From: CAYRGG01 sp964423745
GTDB taxonomy: Bacteria > Pseudomonadota > Gammaproteobacteria > Competibacterales > Competibacteraceae
DNA length: 64,000 bases
Assembly: GCA_964423745.1 (NCBI GenBank)
Contig: CAYRGG010000012.1
Location: forward strand, 25,524-89,523
Reading direction: 5' to 3'
Made by a program: the position numbers and the translations under genes. The stretch's first letter is position 1. The number at the start of each line of letters is the position of its first letter. The notes under the pieces were generated by a model. It was not told where the DNA came from. It was given only the letters and a program-made list of their open reading frames with translations, and searched no databases. Positions 43,363-52,373 of this stretch are shown one piece after another.

Positions 43363-43599
43363 GTGGGCAACTTGTTGCCCACGCGGGAAATTGTGCGCCA
43401 AGCCATGATGGCGTTTTTACAGCAAGTAGCCCGGATGAAGTGCAACGAAATCCGGGGATGTCCCGGATTCCACTTCGTTTCATCCGGGCTACCCACTGCC
43501 TACCCTCCTCCATCATCTCCGCCAGCCTAGCCAAGTAGTGTGGGCAACTTGTTGCCCACGCGGGAAATTGTGCGCCAAGCCACAATGGCATGTTTACAG
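43363..43599. repeat. Composite intergenic repeat: two 60-bp copies flanking a long palindrome
   Basis: Direct copies at 43363–43422 and 43540–43599 begin with the palindrome GTGGGCAACTTGTTGCCCAC and end in 'ttacag'. Between them, about 43427–43491, is an imperfect palindrome with arms 'gtagcccggatgaa' and 'ttcatccgggctac'. Short elements of this kind are widespread in proteobacterial intergenic DNA. No reading frame here is credible. The rest of 43290–43771 shows nothing else besides the ribosome site of the next gene. Confidence 0.85.
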
Positions 43600-43771
43600 T
43601 CAAAATGTGACAAATTCACGGTTTTTTTGTGACACCGTTCCTAGATTTGAATGGAGAAACCTTGCTTTAGTATGCAAGGGTAATATCCAAATCATGAGAG
43701 TCGGGGGGTGATCACATTCTGAGCGGATTTTACCTTTTATTTTACTTATTCAAAACAAAATAAGAGGAAAT

Positions 43772-44263
43772 ATGACAATGTTCAATGGACATTTAAAAGA
43801 CGTACTTGCTATAGCAGTTTTAACGATCAGTGCTTTGAATGGACAGTCAGCCATAGCCGCAGACGGCAAAGTATTTTCAGGCGCCATGTGCCAGCCAGTC
43901 CTTGGAAATGGTTCTCATGCGGGTGGTACGATACTCAACGATTCAACGACCGGGTCCTTGACGGTCGAATGCCCCGTGGTAAGGGATATTGTAAGTGGAG
44001 ATATTCAAGAAGGCCAAATACGTGTGTACCAAGCTGGAGGAATTACTCAATGCGTTCTTCAGGTGAAAAGCTACTTTGGAGGCGCTGGTATCCAACAATT
44101 TGTATCGACTGCCAATGGGACGGGTTACAGAACCTTACAATTTGATGCCATGTCAGGTTCTAACAACCGGCCTTTCTATTATTGGTGTGCCCTTCCGCCA
44201 TCAGCTTCATCGTCATTCAACGATCAATCACGGCTGATCGGCTACCGAGTAACCGAGGAGTAA
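43772..44263 (+). CDS. Secreted hypothetical protein, 163 aa
   Basis: Start supported by 'agagga' upstream. A signal peptide occupies residues 1–30, with likely cleavage after 'SAIAA'. The mature part (about 133 aa) contains four Cys ('GAMCQPV', 'VECPVV', 'TQCVLQV', 'YWCALP') that could form two disulfides, and many Gly/Ser/Thr residues suggesting a beta-sandwich. No family recognised. It is followed by a hairpin and a second envelope protein. Confidence 0.75.
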   Translation: MTMFNGHLKDVLAIAVLTISALNGQSAIAADGKVFSGAMCQPVLGNGSHAGGTILNDSTTGSLTVECPVVRDIVSGDIQEGQIRVYQAGGITQCVLQVKSYFGGAGIQQFVSTANGTGYRTLQFDAMSGSNNRPFYYWCALPPSASSSFNDQSRLIGYRVTEE

Positions 44264-44277
44264 TACTTCAATAAAAA

Positions 44278-44303
44278 CGAGGTTAGTGGTATCGCTAACC
44301 TCG
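44278..44303 (+). terminator. Intercistronic hairpin
   Basis: Perfect 9-bp stem CGAGGTTAG (44278–44286) and CTAACCTCG (44295–44303), with an 8-nt loop. No U-tract follows, so it may act as an attenuator or mRNA-stability element between the two envelope-protein genes. Confidence 0.5.
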
Positions 44304-44333
44304 CCTCCTTGCTTTCTAATTCAGGAAATTTCT

Positions 44334-45095
44334 ATGTTCAAGTATAACCCTATACTCTATAGCAGCATTGGAATAGGACTGCTCTCGTTTATGATATTTG
44401 CATTACACCATGAAGACTCTGGCGACGCCTCGCTTTCATTGTTAACAGCGGAGTCGCCAGATTTTGTTGACAAAGAACAATACAACACCGATCACGCTGC
44501 ACTTCAATCTACTTTGATCGATTTGCGCAGCGAACTGGCGCAACTTAAGAATTACACGCGGGGACAAGCCCGTACTCTAGAGGACCTAGGTAGATCAGTC
44601 AACGACCTGGTTAGCTCGGAAACGGATGAGTCCTCCGACAGTGCATCAAATCTCCAGCATGGACATGAAGGATTCGACCAGGCATTTGCTGAAGCGCTAT
44701 CCGATGAAATGAGTTTTGATCAACTTCAAGGGGCTGAAGCTGCTTACGAAGAACAACGCTTATTGACCCTCGATAGCCACTTCTCAGGTGAACCTTATGA
44801 TGCCGACTGGGCCCCTCGAATGGAGGCAGACATGCAGACAGCGCTGGAACAACAGGAGTTTGCGGACAGCCAACTTATCGACCTTGCATGTCAGTCCAGC
44901 TTATGTCGCCTTGAGGTTGAACACGATAATGATGGCGCTGAGCAGACCTTTCTACATCAATTTCTTGCCATGACAGGCTTTACGAAGACCGAAACTTACT
45001 ATTGGCGGGAAACAACAGACAACGGTAACGTGCAAATGACATACTACATCAGTCGCGATGGCCAGAGCTTACCCGATTTAGAGATAAGCAACTAA
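44334..45095 (+). CDS. Membrane-anchored hypothetical protein with coiled coil
   Basis: 253 residues from the ATG at 44334 (AGGA at 44323–44326); an upstream in-frame GTG overlaps the hairpin and is unlikely. One N-terminal membrane helix (about 7–23) leads to a periplasmic acidic region. A short coiled coil (about 50–85, 'LQSTLIDLRSELAQLKN') and a C-terminal domain follow, with a Cys pair 'LACQSSLCRLEV' and 'YYWRETTDNGNVQMTYYI'. Similar C-terminal domains occur in poorly described proteobacterial envelope proteins. Function unknown. Confidence 0.7.
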   Translation: MFKYNPILYSSIGIGLLSFMIFALHHEDSGDASLSLLTAESPDFVDKEQYNTDHAALQSTLIDLRSELAQLKNYTRGQARTLEDLGRSVNDLVSSETDESSDSASNLQHGHEGFDQAFAEALSDEMSFDQLQGAEAAYEEQRLLTLDSHFSGEPYDADWAPRMEADMQTALEQQEFADSQLIDLACQSSLCRLEVEHDNDGAEQTFLHQFLAMTGFTKTETYYWRETTDNGNVQMTYYISRDGQSLPDLEISN

Positions 45096-45278
45096 AACTT
45101 ATAACGCTAAATTGGCTACATGCGGGAATGGCCATCACCCAACCCTGTGCCACACCCGAATTCACTGTAAAAGTAATTGGATTAGGCTGCAGATTTATAA
45201 GCGCATAGAATTCATTTTTTCTAGGGCCTAAGGCAAGGATTGCCAGTCAAGAAACAGGGGTGAGTGAGAGGATGATCT

Positions 45279-46013
45279 TTAGTTGCCCTCTTCGCCCTCT
45301 TTAACCTCCTCCAACAGCATCCGCATGGATTCCTTGCCATCGTTTTCATGAACCATCTGTATTGGTAAATAATTCAGCTCAGGGGCTAGCCAAAGTTTGG
45401 TGACTCGGTCGCTACCCTCTTTGACACGACTGCTACGCACCCGCAATGTACGCAGATCGCCTACCGGTGTTTGCAGGATTTCTTCGCCTTCCATTATGAT
45501 TCTGTAATCTTTTAAACGAACACCACTGACTAAAGTATATTGACGAGGTGTTTGATTCTGTTGCATATCCCACATCACCAACAAATGAAGGCTCAACGGG
45601 TCTACAACCCGCTCATTCAATGGCAGTGTTTCACTTTCCTCATCTTCGCTGACGGCCAGGGTGTTTTGTTGCCAATCAAAATCCATGTCGGTGCGGGATT
45701 GTTTAATGCCTTTGATTTTCTGCTGAAACCTCAGCGGACGCAGGTTATCGTCTTGAAAAATACCTTTGGAGCGCGCTTCGACGGACCCAACAAGACCTTT
45801 TAACTCATAGTCCATCCGATATTGGCCATTTCCTCTATCCCGTAAGCTCATCTCTAACTTGCCATTAACACGCATATTAATGGGCGCATCCGTGAGCGCC
45901 ACAAAGCCGTTATAACGCGCCTCAAAAGGTGTCACGGGAAGACTATCGGCAGCCACCCCCGAACTTAACCAAAGCAGTCCTAGCAAAAAAACCATCAAAT
46001 ATTTTAATATCAT
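45279..46013 (-). CDS. DUF3108 periplasmic protein
   Basis: 244 residues with a signal peptide (1–22, ending 'GVAA'). The pattern 'PFEARYNGFVAL', 'YRMDYELKG', 'RTDMDFDWQQNTLAV' and 'TLVSGVRLKDYRI' identifies DUF3108, a beta-rich envelope family of unknown function that commonly sits beside purN. Its start overlaps the purN stop by 4 nt, so it is cotranscribed with purMN. The link to purine synthesis is positional only. Confidence 0.88.
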   Translation of the reverse strand: MILKYLMVFLLGLLWLSSGVAADSLPVTPFEARYNGFVALTDAPINMRVNGKLEMSLRDRGNGQYRMDYELKGLVGSVEARSKGIFQDDNLRPLRFQQKIKGIKQSRTDMDFDWQQNTLAVSEDEESETLPLNERVVDPLSLHLLVMWDMQQNQTPRQYTLVSGVRLKDYRIIMEGEEILQTPVGDLRTLRVRSSRVKEGSDRVTKLWLAPELNYLPIQMVHENDGKESMRMLLEEVKEGEEGN

Positions 46014-46675
46014 AAAGTTTTATCATCCTCACATGGATCGAGTAGTTTTGGCGCAGCTAAGGGTTGGCCATCAAACAGTACTGCGTCACCGGCCAAGGCA
46101 ATGCGCTTTTCGGCGAACCAACGCACCGCTAAAGGATAAATGCGGTGTTCTTGGGTCAAAACCCGGTCTGCCAGTGTCGCCGGGTCATCATCTGCAAATA
46201 CCGGCACCCGCGCCTGCACGATCACCGGACCGGCATCCAAATCCGGTGTTACAAAATGGACACTTGCGCCATGTTCCCTTTCCCCAGCGGCAAGCACACG
46301 CTCATGAGTATGTAAACCCCGGTATTTAGGCAACAAGGAGGGATGAATATTGAGCATTCTACCCTGATAATGATTGACAAAGTCAGATTGAAGTATACGC
46401 ATGAAACCGGCCAACACCAAAAGATGAGGAGAAAACTCATCGATACAAGCCGTTAAAGCGATTTCAAAGTCTGCTCGGTTGCTATAGTCTTTGTGATCTA
46501 AAGTAATGGCGGGTACGCCTGCGCGTCGGGCCCGTTCTAAACCACCTACACCGGGACGGTTACTAATCACAGCTTTTATGTCAGCGGCCAACTCACCTTT
46601 TATGGCAGCGTCAAGGATTGCCTGCAGATTGCTGCCGCGCCCTGAAACCAAGGCGACTATCCCACAATCGCTCAT
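46010..46675 (-). CDS. purN: Phosphoribosylglycinamide formyltransferase
   Basis: Third step of de novo purine synthesis: formyl transfer from 10-formyl-THF to GAR. The 221 residues carry 'SGRGSNLQAILDA', 'LVLAGFMRIL', 'NIHPSLLPKYRG' (Asn and His catalytic), 'GASVHFV' and 'DAGPVIVQ' (Asp). Slightly longer than E. coli PurN (212). It overlaps purM by 4 nt on the minus strand. Confidence 0.97.
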   Translation of the reverse strand: MSDCGIVALVSGRGSNLQAILDAAIKGELAADIKAVISNRPGVGGLERARRAGVPAITLDHKDYSNRADFEIALTACIDEFSPHLLVLAGFMRILQSDFVNHYQGRMLNIHPSLLPKYRGLHTHERVLAAGEREHGASVHFVTPDLDAGPVIVQARVPVFADDDPATLADRVLTQEHRIYPLAVRWFAEKRIALAGDAVLFDGQPLAAPKLLDPCEDDKTL

Positions 46676-47727
46676 GCCACAATCTCCACTGCCGCTGACC
46701 CTTGCTCTGCGGCGATAGCACCTAAGGGCCAGGCCGTGATGTTCATTTGCCCCAGTAGTCCTAAGGCACTATCCGCATCTTCCCTGGATACGCACACCAC
46801 CATACCCACACCCACATTGAAAGTTCGTAACATTTCAGTTTCTGGAATTTGTCCCTTTTCTTGCAACCAGTGAAAAATGGCTGGACGCTGCCAACTCGAC
46901 GTATGGATCACGGCCCGTGTTCCTTTGGGTAACATGCGGGGTATGTTCTCTACCAATCCGCCACCGGTGATGTGGGCAAGTCCTCGAACTTCAACGGTGT
47001 CCATAAGCCGCAGCAAGGGCTTGACATAAATTGCAGTCGGCGTTAAGAGCACGTCGCCTAACGTGGTATGTTCACCAAAGGGACCGGATAATGAAATATT
47101 ATGCTTTTCCAAAATGGCACGCACTAGAGAATAACCATTGGCATGAATCCCTGAAGACGCAAGTCCAATAAGGGTATCACCTGGGGTAATTCGACTGCCG
47201 TTAATAAGGCGTTCTTTTTCCACCACGCCTACACAAAACCCTGCCAGGTCATAGTCATCCCCCTGATAAAGACCTGGCATTTCAGCGGTTTCACCACCCA
47301 CCAAGGCGGCACCGGCGAGTTCACAGCCATCCGCTATACCTTGAATAATCTTCGCCGCCGTTTCTACGTGCAACTGGCCAGTGGCGTAATAATCGAGAAA
47401 AAATAGGGGTTCTGCACCGTTTACAACGATATCGTTGACACACATGGCCACTAGATCCACACCTATGGCATCATATCGGTTTGCGGCGAGGGCAAGTTTA
47501 AGCTTGGTACCAACGCCATCTGTGCTCGCCACCAGCACCGGTTGTCGAAAACGCGCAACAGGTAATTCGAATAGAGCGCCAAAACCGCCGATATCGTCTA
47601 ATACACCCGTGCGCTTAGTGCGTTTAGCCAACCCTTTAATATGGGCGACTAAACGATTGCCGGCGTCGATATCGACACCCGCTTGGCGATAATTTAATGA
47701 ACTGGCTTTTACAGGTTTCTCTTCCAC
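46672..47727 (-). CDS. purM: Phosphoribosylformylglycinamidine cyclo-ligase
   Basis: Fifth step of purine synthesis, an ATP-dependent ring closure. The 351 residues include 'YRQAGVDIDAGN', 'STDGVGTKLKLA', 'DLVAMCVNDIVVNGAEPLFFLDYYA', 'GGETAEMPG' and 'HITGGGLVENIPRML'. Length is as in E. coli (345). It is first in the purM–purN–DUF3108 unit and divergent from the phospholipid gene, leaving a 129-nt promoter region. Confidence 0.97.
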   Translation of the reverse strand: MEEKPVKASSLNYRQAGVDIDAGNRLVAHIKGLAKRTKRTGVLDDIGGFGALFELPVARFRQPVLVASTDGVGTKLKLALAANRYDAIGVDLVAMCVNDIVVNGAEPLFFLDYYATGQLHVETAAKIIQGIADGCELAGAALVGGETAEMPGLYQGDDYDLAGFCVGVVEKERLINGSRITPGDTLIGLASSGIHANGYSLVRAILEKHNISLSGPFGEHTTLGDVLLTPTAIYVKPLLRLMDTVEVRGLAHITGGGLVENIPRMLPKGTRAVIHTSSWQRPAIFHWLQEKGQIPETEMLRTFNVGVGMVVCVSREDADSALGLLGQMNITAWPLGAIAAEQGSAAVEIVA

Positions 47728-47856
47728 AGAGTATTCTCATCGCATAGATCGAATAATTAAAACGCCTTCTTCAGGCGTATAAAGTTATGTTACCTTATTA
47801 ATATAAGTTACTGGAGATGTCCCGTTCTTAACTTTCCAGCCTGATCGTCGGTTACC

Positions 47857-48420
47857 TTGAAATTACACCTGTTACCTAATCTGATTACCCTGCTACGACT
47901 GTTATTAGTGGCGCCCATTCTGTGGCTTATTATGGAAAACCGCTATTCAGAAGCGCTGCTTTTGTTCATTGTCGCGGGTGTTTCCGACGCCGTTGATGGC
48001 TTTCTTGCCAAACACTGTGGCTGGAGCAGTAAGCTAGGCAGTTTTCTCGATCCCCTGGCCGACAAACTGCTCTTGGTAGGTACCGTATTAGCCTTAAATT
48101 GGCAAGGCGAGCTTCCCTCTTGGTTAGTATTAGCGATCATTTTTCGGGATGTTATGATTGTCACCTTGGCCATCGGCTACCACTACTTAATTGCGCCATT
48201 CAAGGCCGAACCTTTACTGATTAGTAAACTGAACACGCTGATGCAGTTGACATTAGTCACTGCTATCTTGTTTAGCAAATCTTTCTTGCAACTTCCTGAT
48301 GAGCTTATAACCCTACTCATTTACGGCACGGGTTTGACCACATTGCTAAGCGGCGCAGCTTATGTTATCACTTGGGGCGGGCGCACTCTGCGCAAGGTAC
48401 AGCGTAGCGATGTCTCGTGA
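47857..48420 (+). CDS. CDP-alcohol phosphatidyltransferase (PgsA-like)
   Basis: Inner-membrane phospholipid synthase of 187 residues with about five helices. The CDP-alcohol signature is 'DAVDGFLAKHCGWSSKLGSFLDPLADK', where the usual AR is AK. It probably makes phosphatidylglycerophosphate or a related lipid; purM-linked copies in gammaproteobacteria are often a second PgsA-like enzyme. The start is TTG. It overlaps the next gene by 11 nt. Confidence 0.88.
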   Translation: MKLHLLPNLITLLRLLLVAPILWLIMENRYSEALLLFIVAGVSDAVDGFLAKHCGWSSKLGSFLDPLADKLLLVGTVLALNWQGELPSWLVLAIIFRDVMIVTLAIGYHYLIAPFKAEPLLISKLNTLMQLTLVTAILFSKSFLQLPDELITLLIYGTGLTTLLSGAAYVITWGGRTLRKVQRSDVS

Positions 48421-49471
48421 AACTCAATTATGGATTTGGTTAATCTTTGGCACCCTGATAGTGGGGCTATTCTACCTTTTAGCGCCGGTATTGACGCCGT
48501 TTGTAGTCTCGGCAGCGTTAGCTTATCTTGCTGATCCCATTGTAAAACGCATCGACGCCCGGCAACCAAAACTTTCCCGCACCTGGGCGGTTATAACCGC
48601 CTTTGCAATCCTTTTTGTCGTTTTCTTGCTGGCCCTTTTTTTTGTGGTTCCCACCGTTGTAGCGCAAATCACCAAATTGGTTCATGATTTACCAAAGTAT
48701 ATTGGCTGGTTGCAGGTTACGATCATACCTTGGTTACGAACAACCCTAGAAATTGATCCCAGCTTGTTTAACCTTATCGATCTACAATCCTATCTTATTG
48801 ATTATTTAGATGAAATTAGAGGATTAATTAGTAGTGTCTTAGGGTCCCTCAGCAAGTCATCAGTGGCGTTGGTGGGATGGCTAGCCAATTTAATACTGAT
48901 TCCCGTGGTTACTTTTTATCTAGTGCGGGATTGGCAGATTTTAATGGCTAATATCCAAGATTTATTACCCCGACGCATCGAGCCCATTATTGTAAAATTG
49001 ATGCAAGAAGTGGATGAAGTTCTAGGGGCATTTTTATTAGGCCAGTTTATCGTTATGTTAGCCTTAGGCGCTATCTATTCCTTAGGATTGCTCATTATAG
49101 GTCTCGAACTTGCTCTGTTGATTGGTATGCTGGCGGGTTTGGTGAGTTTTGTACCTTACTTGGGGTTTATTGTTGGTATTTTAGTGGCCGGTATTGCGGC
49201 TATTTTTCAGTTTCAAGACGCTTTCTATCTGGTACCCGTGGTGATTGTATTCGCTATTGCTCAACTTATCGAAGGTATGGTGCTTACCCCGCTATTGGTA
49301 GGAGACCGCATTGGTCTTCATCCTGTGGCGGTCATTTTTGCCGTAATGGCGGGTGGTCACCTATTTGGTTTTATTGGGGTGTTGCTAGCCTTGCCCATCG
49401 CCGCAGTGATTATGGTTTTATTACGGCATACTCACGATGAGTATTTAAAAAGCGCTTTATACGGAGACTAA
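48410..49471 (+). CDS. perM: PerM/AI-2E family membrane protein
   Basis: 353 residues from the ATG at 48410; the longer frame from 48362 reads into the preceding gene and is unlikely. There are about eight helices, with the family pattern 'LTPFVVSAALAYLADPIVKRI', 'IPVVTFYLVRDW', 'VLGAFLLGQFIVMLALGAIY' and a C-terminal 'LIEGMVLTPLLVGDRIGLHPV'. Members act as permeases or Na+/Li+ exporters. The position between a CDP-alcohol transferase and hda is conserved in many gammaproteobacteria. Confidence 0.9.
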   Translation: MSRETQLWIWLIFGTLIVGLFYLLAPVLTPFVVSAALAYLADPIVKRIDARQPKLSRTWAVITAFAILFVVFLLALFFVVPTVVAQITKLVHDLPKYIGWLQVTIIPWLRTTLEIDPSLFNLIDLQSYLIDYLDEIRGLISSVLGSLSKSSVALVGWLANLILIPVVTFYLVRDWQILMANIQDLLPRRIEPIIVKLMQEVDEVLGAFLLGQFIVMLALGAIYSLGLLIIGLELALLIGMLAGLVSFVPYLGFIVGILVAGIAAIFQFQDAFYLVPVVIVFAIAQLIEGMVLTPLLVGDRIGLHPVAVIFAVMAGGHLFGFIGVLLALPIAAVIMVLLRHTHDEYLKSALYGD

Positions 49472-49533
49472 CTGACGATGCACGTTGAGTGATTGTCTAC
49501 AACGACAACGATAACTGAAAAGGTTTACCTGTG

Positions 49534-50244
49534 ATGGATGCGCAACAACTGCCCCTCACTATCGGTTTGAAGGATCATGCCACGTTTGCCAGCTATTTCT
49601 CTGGCACAAATGGGGAAACCGTTACCTATTTACGGCGTTTAACCGGCGATGCCTGGGAACCCAATATTTATCTGTGGGGTCCTGGGGGTACAGGCAAAAG
49701 CCATTTGTTACAAGCCATTTGCCATGCCACTGGTGAACGGGGCGAATCCGCTATTTATCTTCCCCTGCGGGAGACCGGGCAGTTTTCTCATGATGCATTA
49801 GACGGTATAGAAAACGTCACTATCGTCTGTATCGACGATATTCATAGCATTGCTGGAAATCGTGATTGGGAAGCCGCAGTGGTAAGATTATTTGATCGCA
49901 TTGAAGAAAAGCGTGGTGGACTGGTTATTACTGGAAATGGCCCACCGACTGACATAGAACTGAGATTACCACAACTTATTTCGAGACTTACCGCTAGTTT
50001 AGTGCTGGCGCTCAATGTATTAGACCCTGCAGATCAATTAAGAGCATTACAACTGCGGGCAAATCGACGCGGACTTACTCTTTCCGATGCAGCAGGCCGA
50101 TACTTGATGCGTCACTTTCAACAAGACACGAATGGGTTGTTTGCGGCCCTGGACACTTTAGATAAAGCCTCCCTTGCGGCCAAACGCAAATTGACACCGG
50201 CTTTTTTGCGTAGTGTGCTGGACGTACCTTCAAAAACCCAATAA
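49534..50244 (+). CDS. hda: DnaA regulatory inactivator Hda
   Basis: AAA+ protein that, with the DNA-loaded beta clamp, stimulates ATP hydrolysis by DnaA and so prevents re-initiation. 236 residues from the ATG at 49534 (a GTG lies just before). The N-terminal clamp-binding motif 'QLPLTI' is at about 4–9, Walker A 'GPGGTGKSH' and Walker B 'VCIDDIHSI' follow, and 'RANRRGLTLSDAAGRYL' is in the lid. A cluster of DnaA-box sequences lies 1.8 kb downstream. Confidence 0.95.
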   Translation: MDAQQLPLTIGLKDHATFASYFSGTNGETVTYLRRLTGDAWEPNIYLWGPGGTGKSHLLQAICHATGERGESAIYLPLRETGQFSHDALDGIENVTIVCIDDIHSIAGNRDWEAAVVRLFDRIEEKRGGLVITGNGPPTDIELRLPQLISRLTASLVLALNVLDPADQLRALQLRANRRGLTLSDAAGRYLMRHFQQDTNGLFAALDTLDKASLAAKRKLTPAFLRSVLDVPSKTQ

Positions 50245-50254
50245 TGTAAGTCAC

Positions 50255-50602
50255 CTATTCTGATTGGCTAGCACAACGCACGTAACCTAATGCGCCGGCA
50301 AACAATACAATACTCAGCCAAATTTCCCACCATGCTAACCAGCTTTGCTCGATACCACCGGCAATATGAAAAACACCGGCAACGAAATAAAAAATGGCTA
50401 ACAGACTTGCCCAAAAATGAGCCCTAGCGTAGCCATGCAGAATACCTCGTAAAGGAAACAGGAGAGGGCCAACGAGGATTATCAGAACCAATGCAATAGG
50501 CAAACCACGCGGTGGAGCCAACCAGACTGTCCAAGCAACCAAGAGACTGAGTAATCCAAAGTAGCCGCCTAAAGCGATGATGCGCCAGGTTTGAGTCATC
50601 AT
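50255..50602 (-). CDS. DUF2069 membrane protein
   Basis: 115 residues with four predicted helices. It has the DUF2069 pattern ('PPRGLPIALVLIILVGPLLFPLRGILHGYARAHFWASLLAIFYFVAGVFHI'). Function unknown. In gammaproteobacteria it commonly sits between hda and wrbA, as here. It lies 1 nt after wrbA on the same strand and ends close to the convergent hda gene. Confidence 0.9.
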   Translation of the reverse strand: MMTQTWRIIALGGYFGLLSLLVAWTVWLAPPRGLPIALVLIILVGPLLFPLRGILHGYARAHFWASLLAIFYFVAGVFHIAGGIEQSWLAWWEIWLSIVLFAGALGYVRCASQSE

Positions 50603-50603
50603 G

Positions 50604-51200
50604 CTAGACTAAACTTAGACGACGCGCCGCTTCAGCTAGGCGACGACCCAAACAACGACAAAGATTTTTCTCTTCAAGGGTTAAAATGGGCTGTGTTGCC
50701 CCACCAGACCAATGACTGGCGCCATAAGGGGTACCGCCGCTGCGAGTCTCCATCAGGGTAGCCTCAGTGTAGGGTAATCCCATGATCAACATGCCGTGAT
50801 GCAAAAGCGGTAGCATCATCGACACCAGGGTTGTTTCTTGGCCCCCATGCAAGCTGGAAGTTGAGGTAAATACGCCAGCCGGTTTACCGGCCAAATCTCC
50901 CTTTAACCAGAGGCTGCTGGTGGAGTCTAAAAAGTATTTCAAAGGCGCCGCCATATTCCCAAAACGGGTAGGACTGCCCAGGGCAAGCCCTGCACATTCC
51001 TTAAGATCTGTTAGACTTGCATAAGGCGGCCCCTCAGCCGGGATCGTATCAGCAACTGCCTCGCACACGGACGAGACGGGTGGTACAGTACGCAAACGCG
51101 CTTCCATTGTGGGCACTTCCTCTACGCCTCGAGCCACAAAGCGAGCCATTTCCCCAGTACCTCCGCTACGGCTATAATAGAGTACTAGTACAGTGGCCAT
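50604..51200 (-). CDS. wrbA: NAD(P)H:quinone oxidoreductase, WrbA family
   Basis: FMN-dependent two-electron quinone reductase of flavodoxin fold, 198 residues, the same length as E. coli WrbA. The FMN phosphate loop is 'LYYSRSGGTGEMA', with 'GSPTRFGNMAAPLKYFLD' and 'TSTSSLHGGQETT' further on. It protects against quinone redox cycling. It is cotranscribed with DUF2069. Confidence 0.95.
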   Translation of the reverse strand: MATVLVLYYSRSGGTGEMARFVARGVEEVPTMEARLRTVPPVSSVCEAVADTIPAEGPPYASLTDLKECAGLALGSPTRFGNMAAPLKYFLDSTSSLWLKGDLAGKPAGVFTSTSSLHGGQETTLVSMMLPLLHHGMLIMGLPYTEATLMETRSGGTPYGASHWSGGATQPILTLEEKNLCRCLGRRLAEAARRLSLV

Positions 51201-51341
51201 AGGTAGGTCGATTTACGCATCCGCAAAATCCATAAGCCAGTGGAGTTGATCATCATGCAGAACAGTCCTATACAGTTAGCTTGACGGGTTCCCAGGTGAA
51301 TGATAGGTTGACATATTAATGCATTGACGTATGGTCGCGTA

Positions 51342-51656
51342 GTGCAACCTTTTAGTCAATTTTATAAAAAATTTGGTTCCTTAGTCGCCATTGCTTTTTT
51401 TTTAGCGGCCTGTGTCAGTGCGCCGGTCCAAGAAATGAGCGATGCACGCCAAGCCATTCGCGCAGCCCGCGAAGCGGGCGCGGCAACCCATTCTTCTGAA
51501 AAATTAAATGAAGCTTCAGAGTCGCTAGAAAGAGCCGAGCTTAAGCTTGAGGCAGGCTCCTATTTCGAGGCCAAACGACATGCTGTCGAGGCTCGTAAGA
51601 AAGCTATCCGGGCCATGGACAGAACAAATACTATAAAAGCTCAATCTTCCGATTAA
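51342..51656 (+). CDS. DUF4398 lipoprotein
   Basis: About 104 residues from GTG 51342, chosen because it gives a normal lipoprotein signal (lipobox 'LAAC'); a TTG at 51324 is also in frame. The mature part is an amphipathic helical region with 'DARQAIRAAREAGA' and 'LEAGSYFEAKRHAVEARKKAIRA', matching DUF4398. Likely attached to a membrane and facing the periplasm. Function unknown; it is followed by acyP after 14 nt. Confidence 0.85.
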   Translation: MQPFSQFYKKFGSLVAIAFFLAACVSAPVQEMSDARQAIRAAREAGAATHSSEKLNEASESLERAELKLEAGSYFEAKRHAVEARKKAIRAMDRTNTIKAQSSD

Positions 51657-51670
51657 ACCATTACATTAAA

Positions 51671-51940
51671 ATGAAAATTTGCTTACGCTGCTATGTATCC
51701 GGACGTGTACAGGGCGTTTGGTACCGCGCTTACACGCGGGATCGAGCGTTACAGTTAAACATCACAGGCTATGCACGTAATTTGCCTGATGGACGGGTTG
51801 AAGTTCTAGCATGTGGCGAGGAAAACGCGGTTACTCAATTACGCGAATGGTTACAAGTAGGACCTCCACGGGCTCAAGTAACAGAGGTACAGTGGGAGTC
51901 AGTGGCTGTTGAAGATCATGCTAGTTTTACGACAGGTTGA
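51671..51940 (+). CDS. acyP: Acylphosphatase
   Basis: Hydrolyses acyl phosphates. 89 residues, the normal size. The anion loop is 'GRVQGVWYRAYTRD' with the catalytic Arg in 'YRA', and the catalytic Asn lies in 'GYARNLPDG'. The 3' side is the DnaA-box region. Confidence 0.94.
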   Translation: MKICLRCYVSGRVQGVWYRAYTRDRALQLNITGYARNLPDGRVEVLACGEENAVTQLREWLQVGPPRAQVTEVQWESVAVEDHASFTTG

Positions 51941-52004
51941 TGGATAAGATTGCAAGGGATTTTTTTGCCCAATAACCCATTTTGATTGATGCGCAAGTCT
52001 TGAC

Positions 52005-52216
52005 TTATACACAAGTATTTGATCTCGAGCTTGAAGGTTGTTGTGCACTGCGTCATAGTCAGACCTAACTCGAATTAAAATTATAAACTATTGAATTATA
52101 ATGCATTTTTTATTTGGTTAAAAAGTCATCAAATTGTCATTTGGATAATAAAGACGGGGACTTAGACAACTTAGTTTAGAGTTATCCACAGAGTTATCCA
52201 CAGGTTTTGTGGATAA
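52005..52216. promoter_or_regulatory. Cluster of DnaA-box sequences with AT-rich flank
   Basis: TTATACACA at 52005–52013, TTATCCACA at 52182–52190 and 52194–52202, and TGTGGATAA (reverse box) at 52208–52216. TTTGGATAA (reverse of TTATCCAAA) lies at 52140–52148. Three strict boxes fall in 35 bp. The DNA at about 52070–52150 is very AT-rich, like an unwinding element. It could be an origin, a DnaA-titration or DnaA-reactivating site, or a DnaA-controlled promoter. No dnaA, dnaN or mnmG is nearby, which argues against the main oriC. Confidence 0.65.
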
Positions 52217-52373
52217 CCTGGATTTTTACAATAATAAAAATAAGTTAGCCGAATCGATAGGAGTCATCTGGACTACTTAGCCTAGTTTCTTTTACCTGAG
52301 CGATAAGTTCTTCACGATAAAAACAAGCATTTTTCGTGAACCAAAATGCCGACGCTGGTAAAATTTTCCCCCC

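Noticed and set aside
43328..43603. 91-codon minus-strand frame
   Set aside because: It is made entirely of the composite palindromic repeat.
52005..52216. Calling this the chromosomal replication origin
   Set aside because: DnaA boxes are present, but dnaA, dnaN, gyrB, mnmG and parAB are absent nearby. It is reported only as a DnaA-box cluster.
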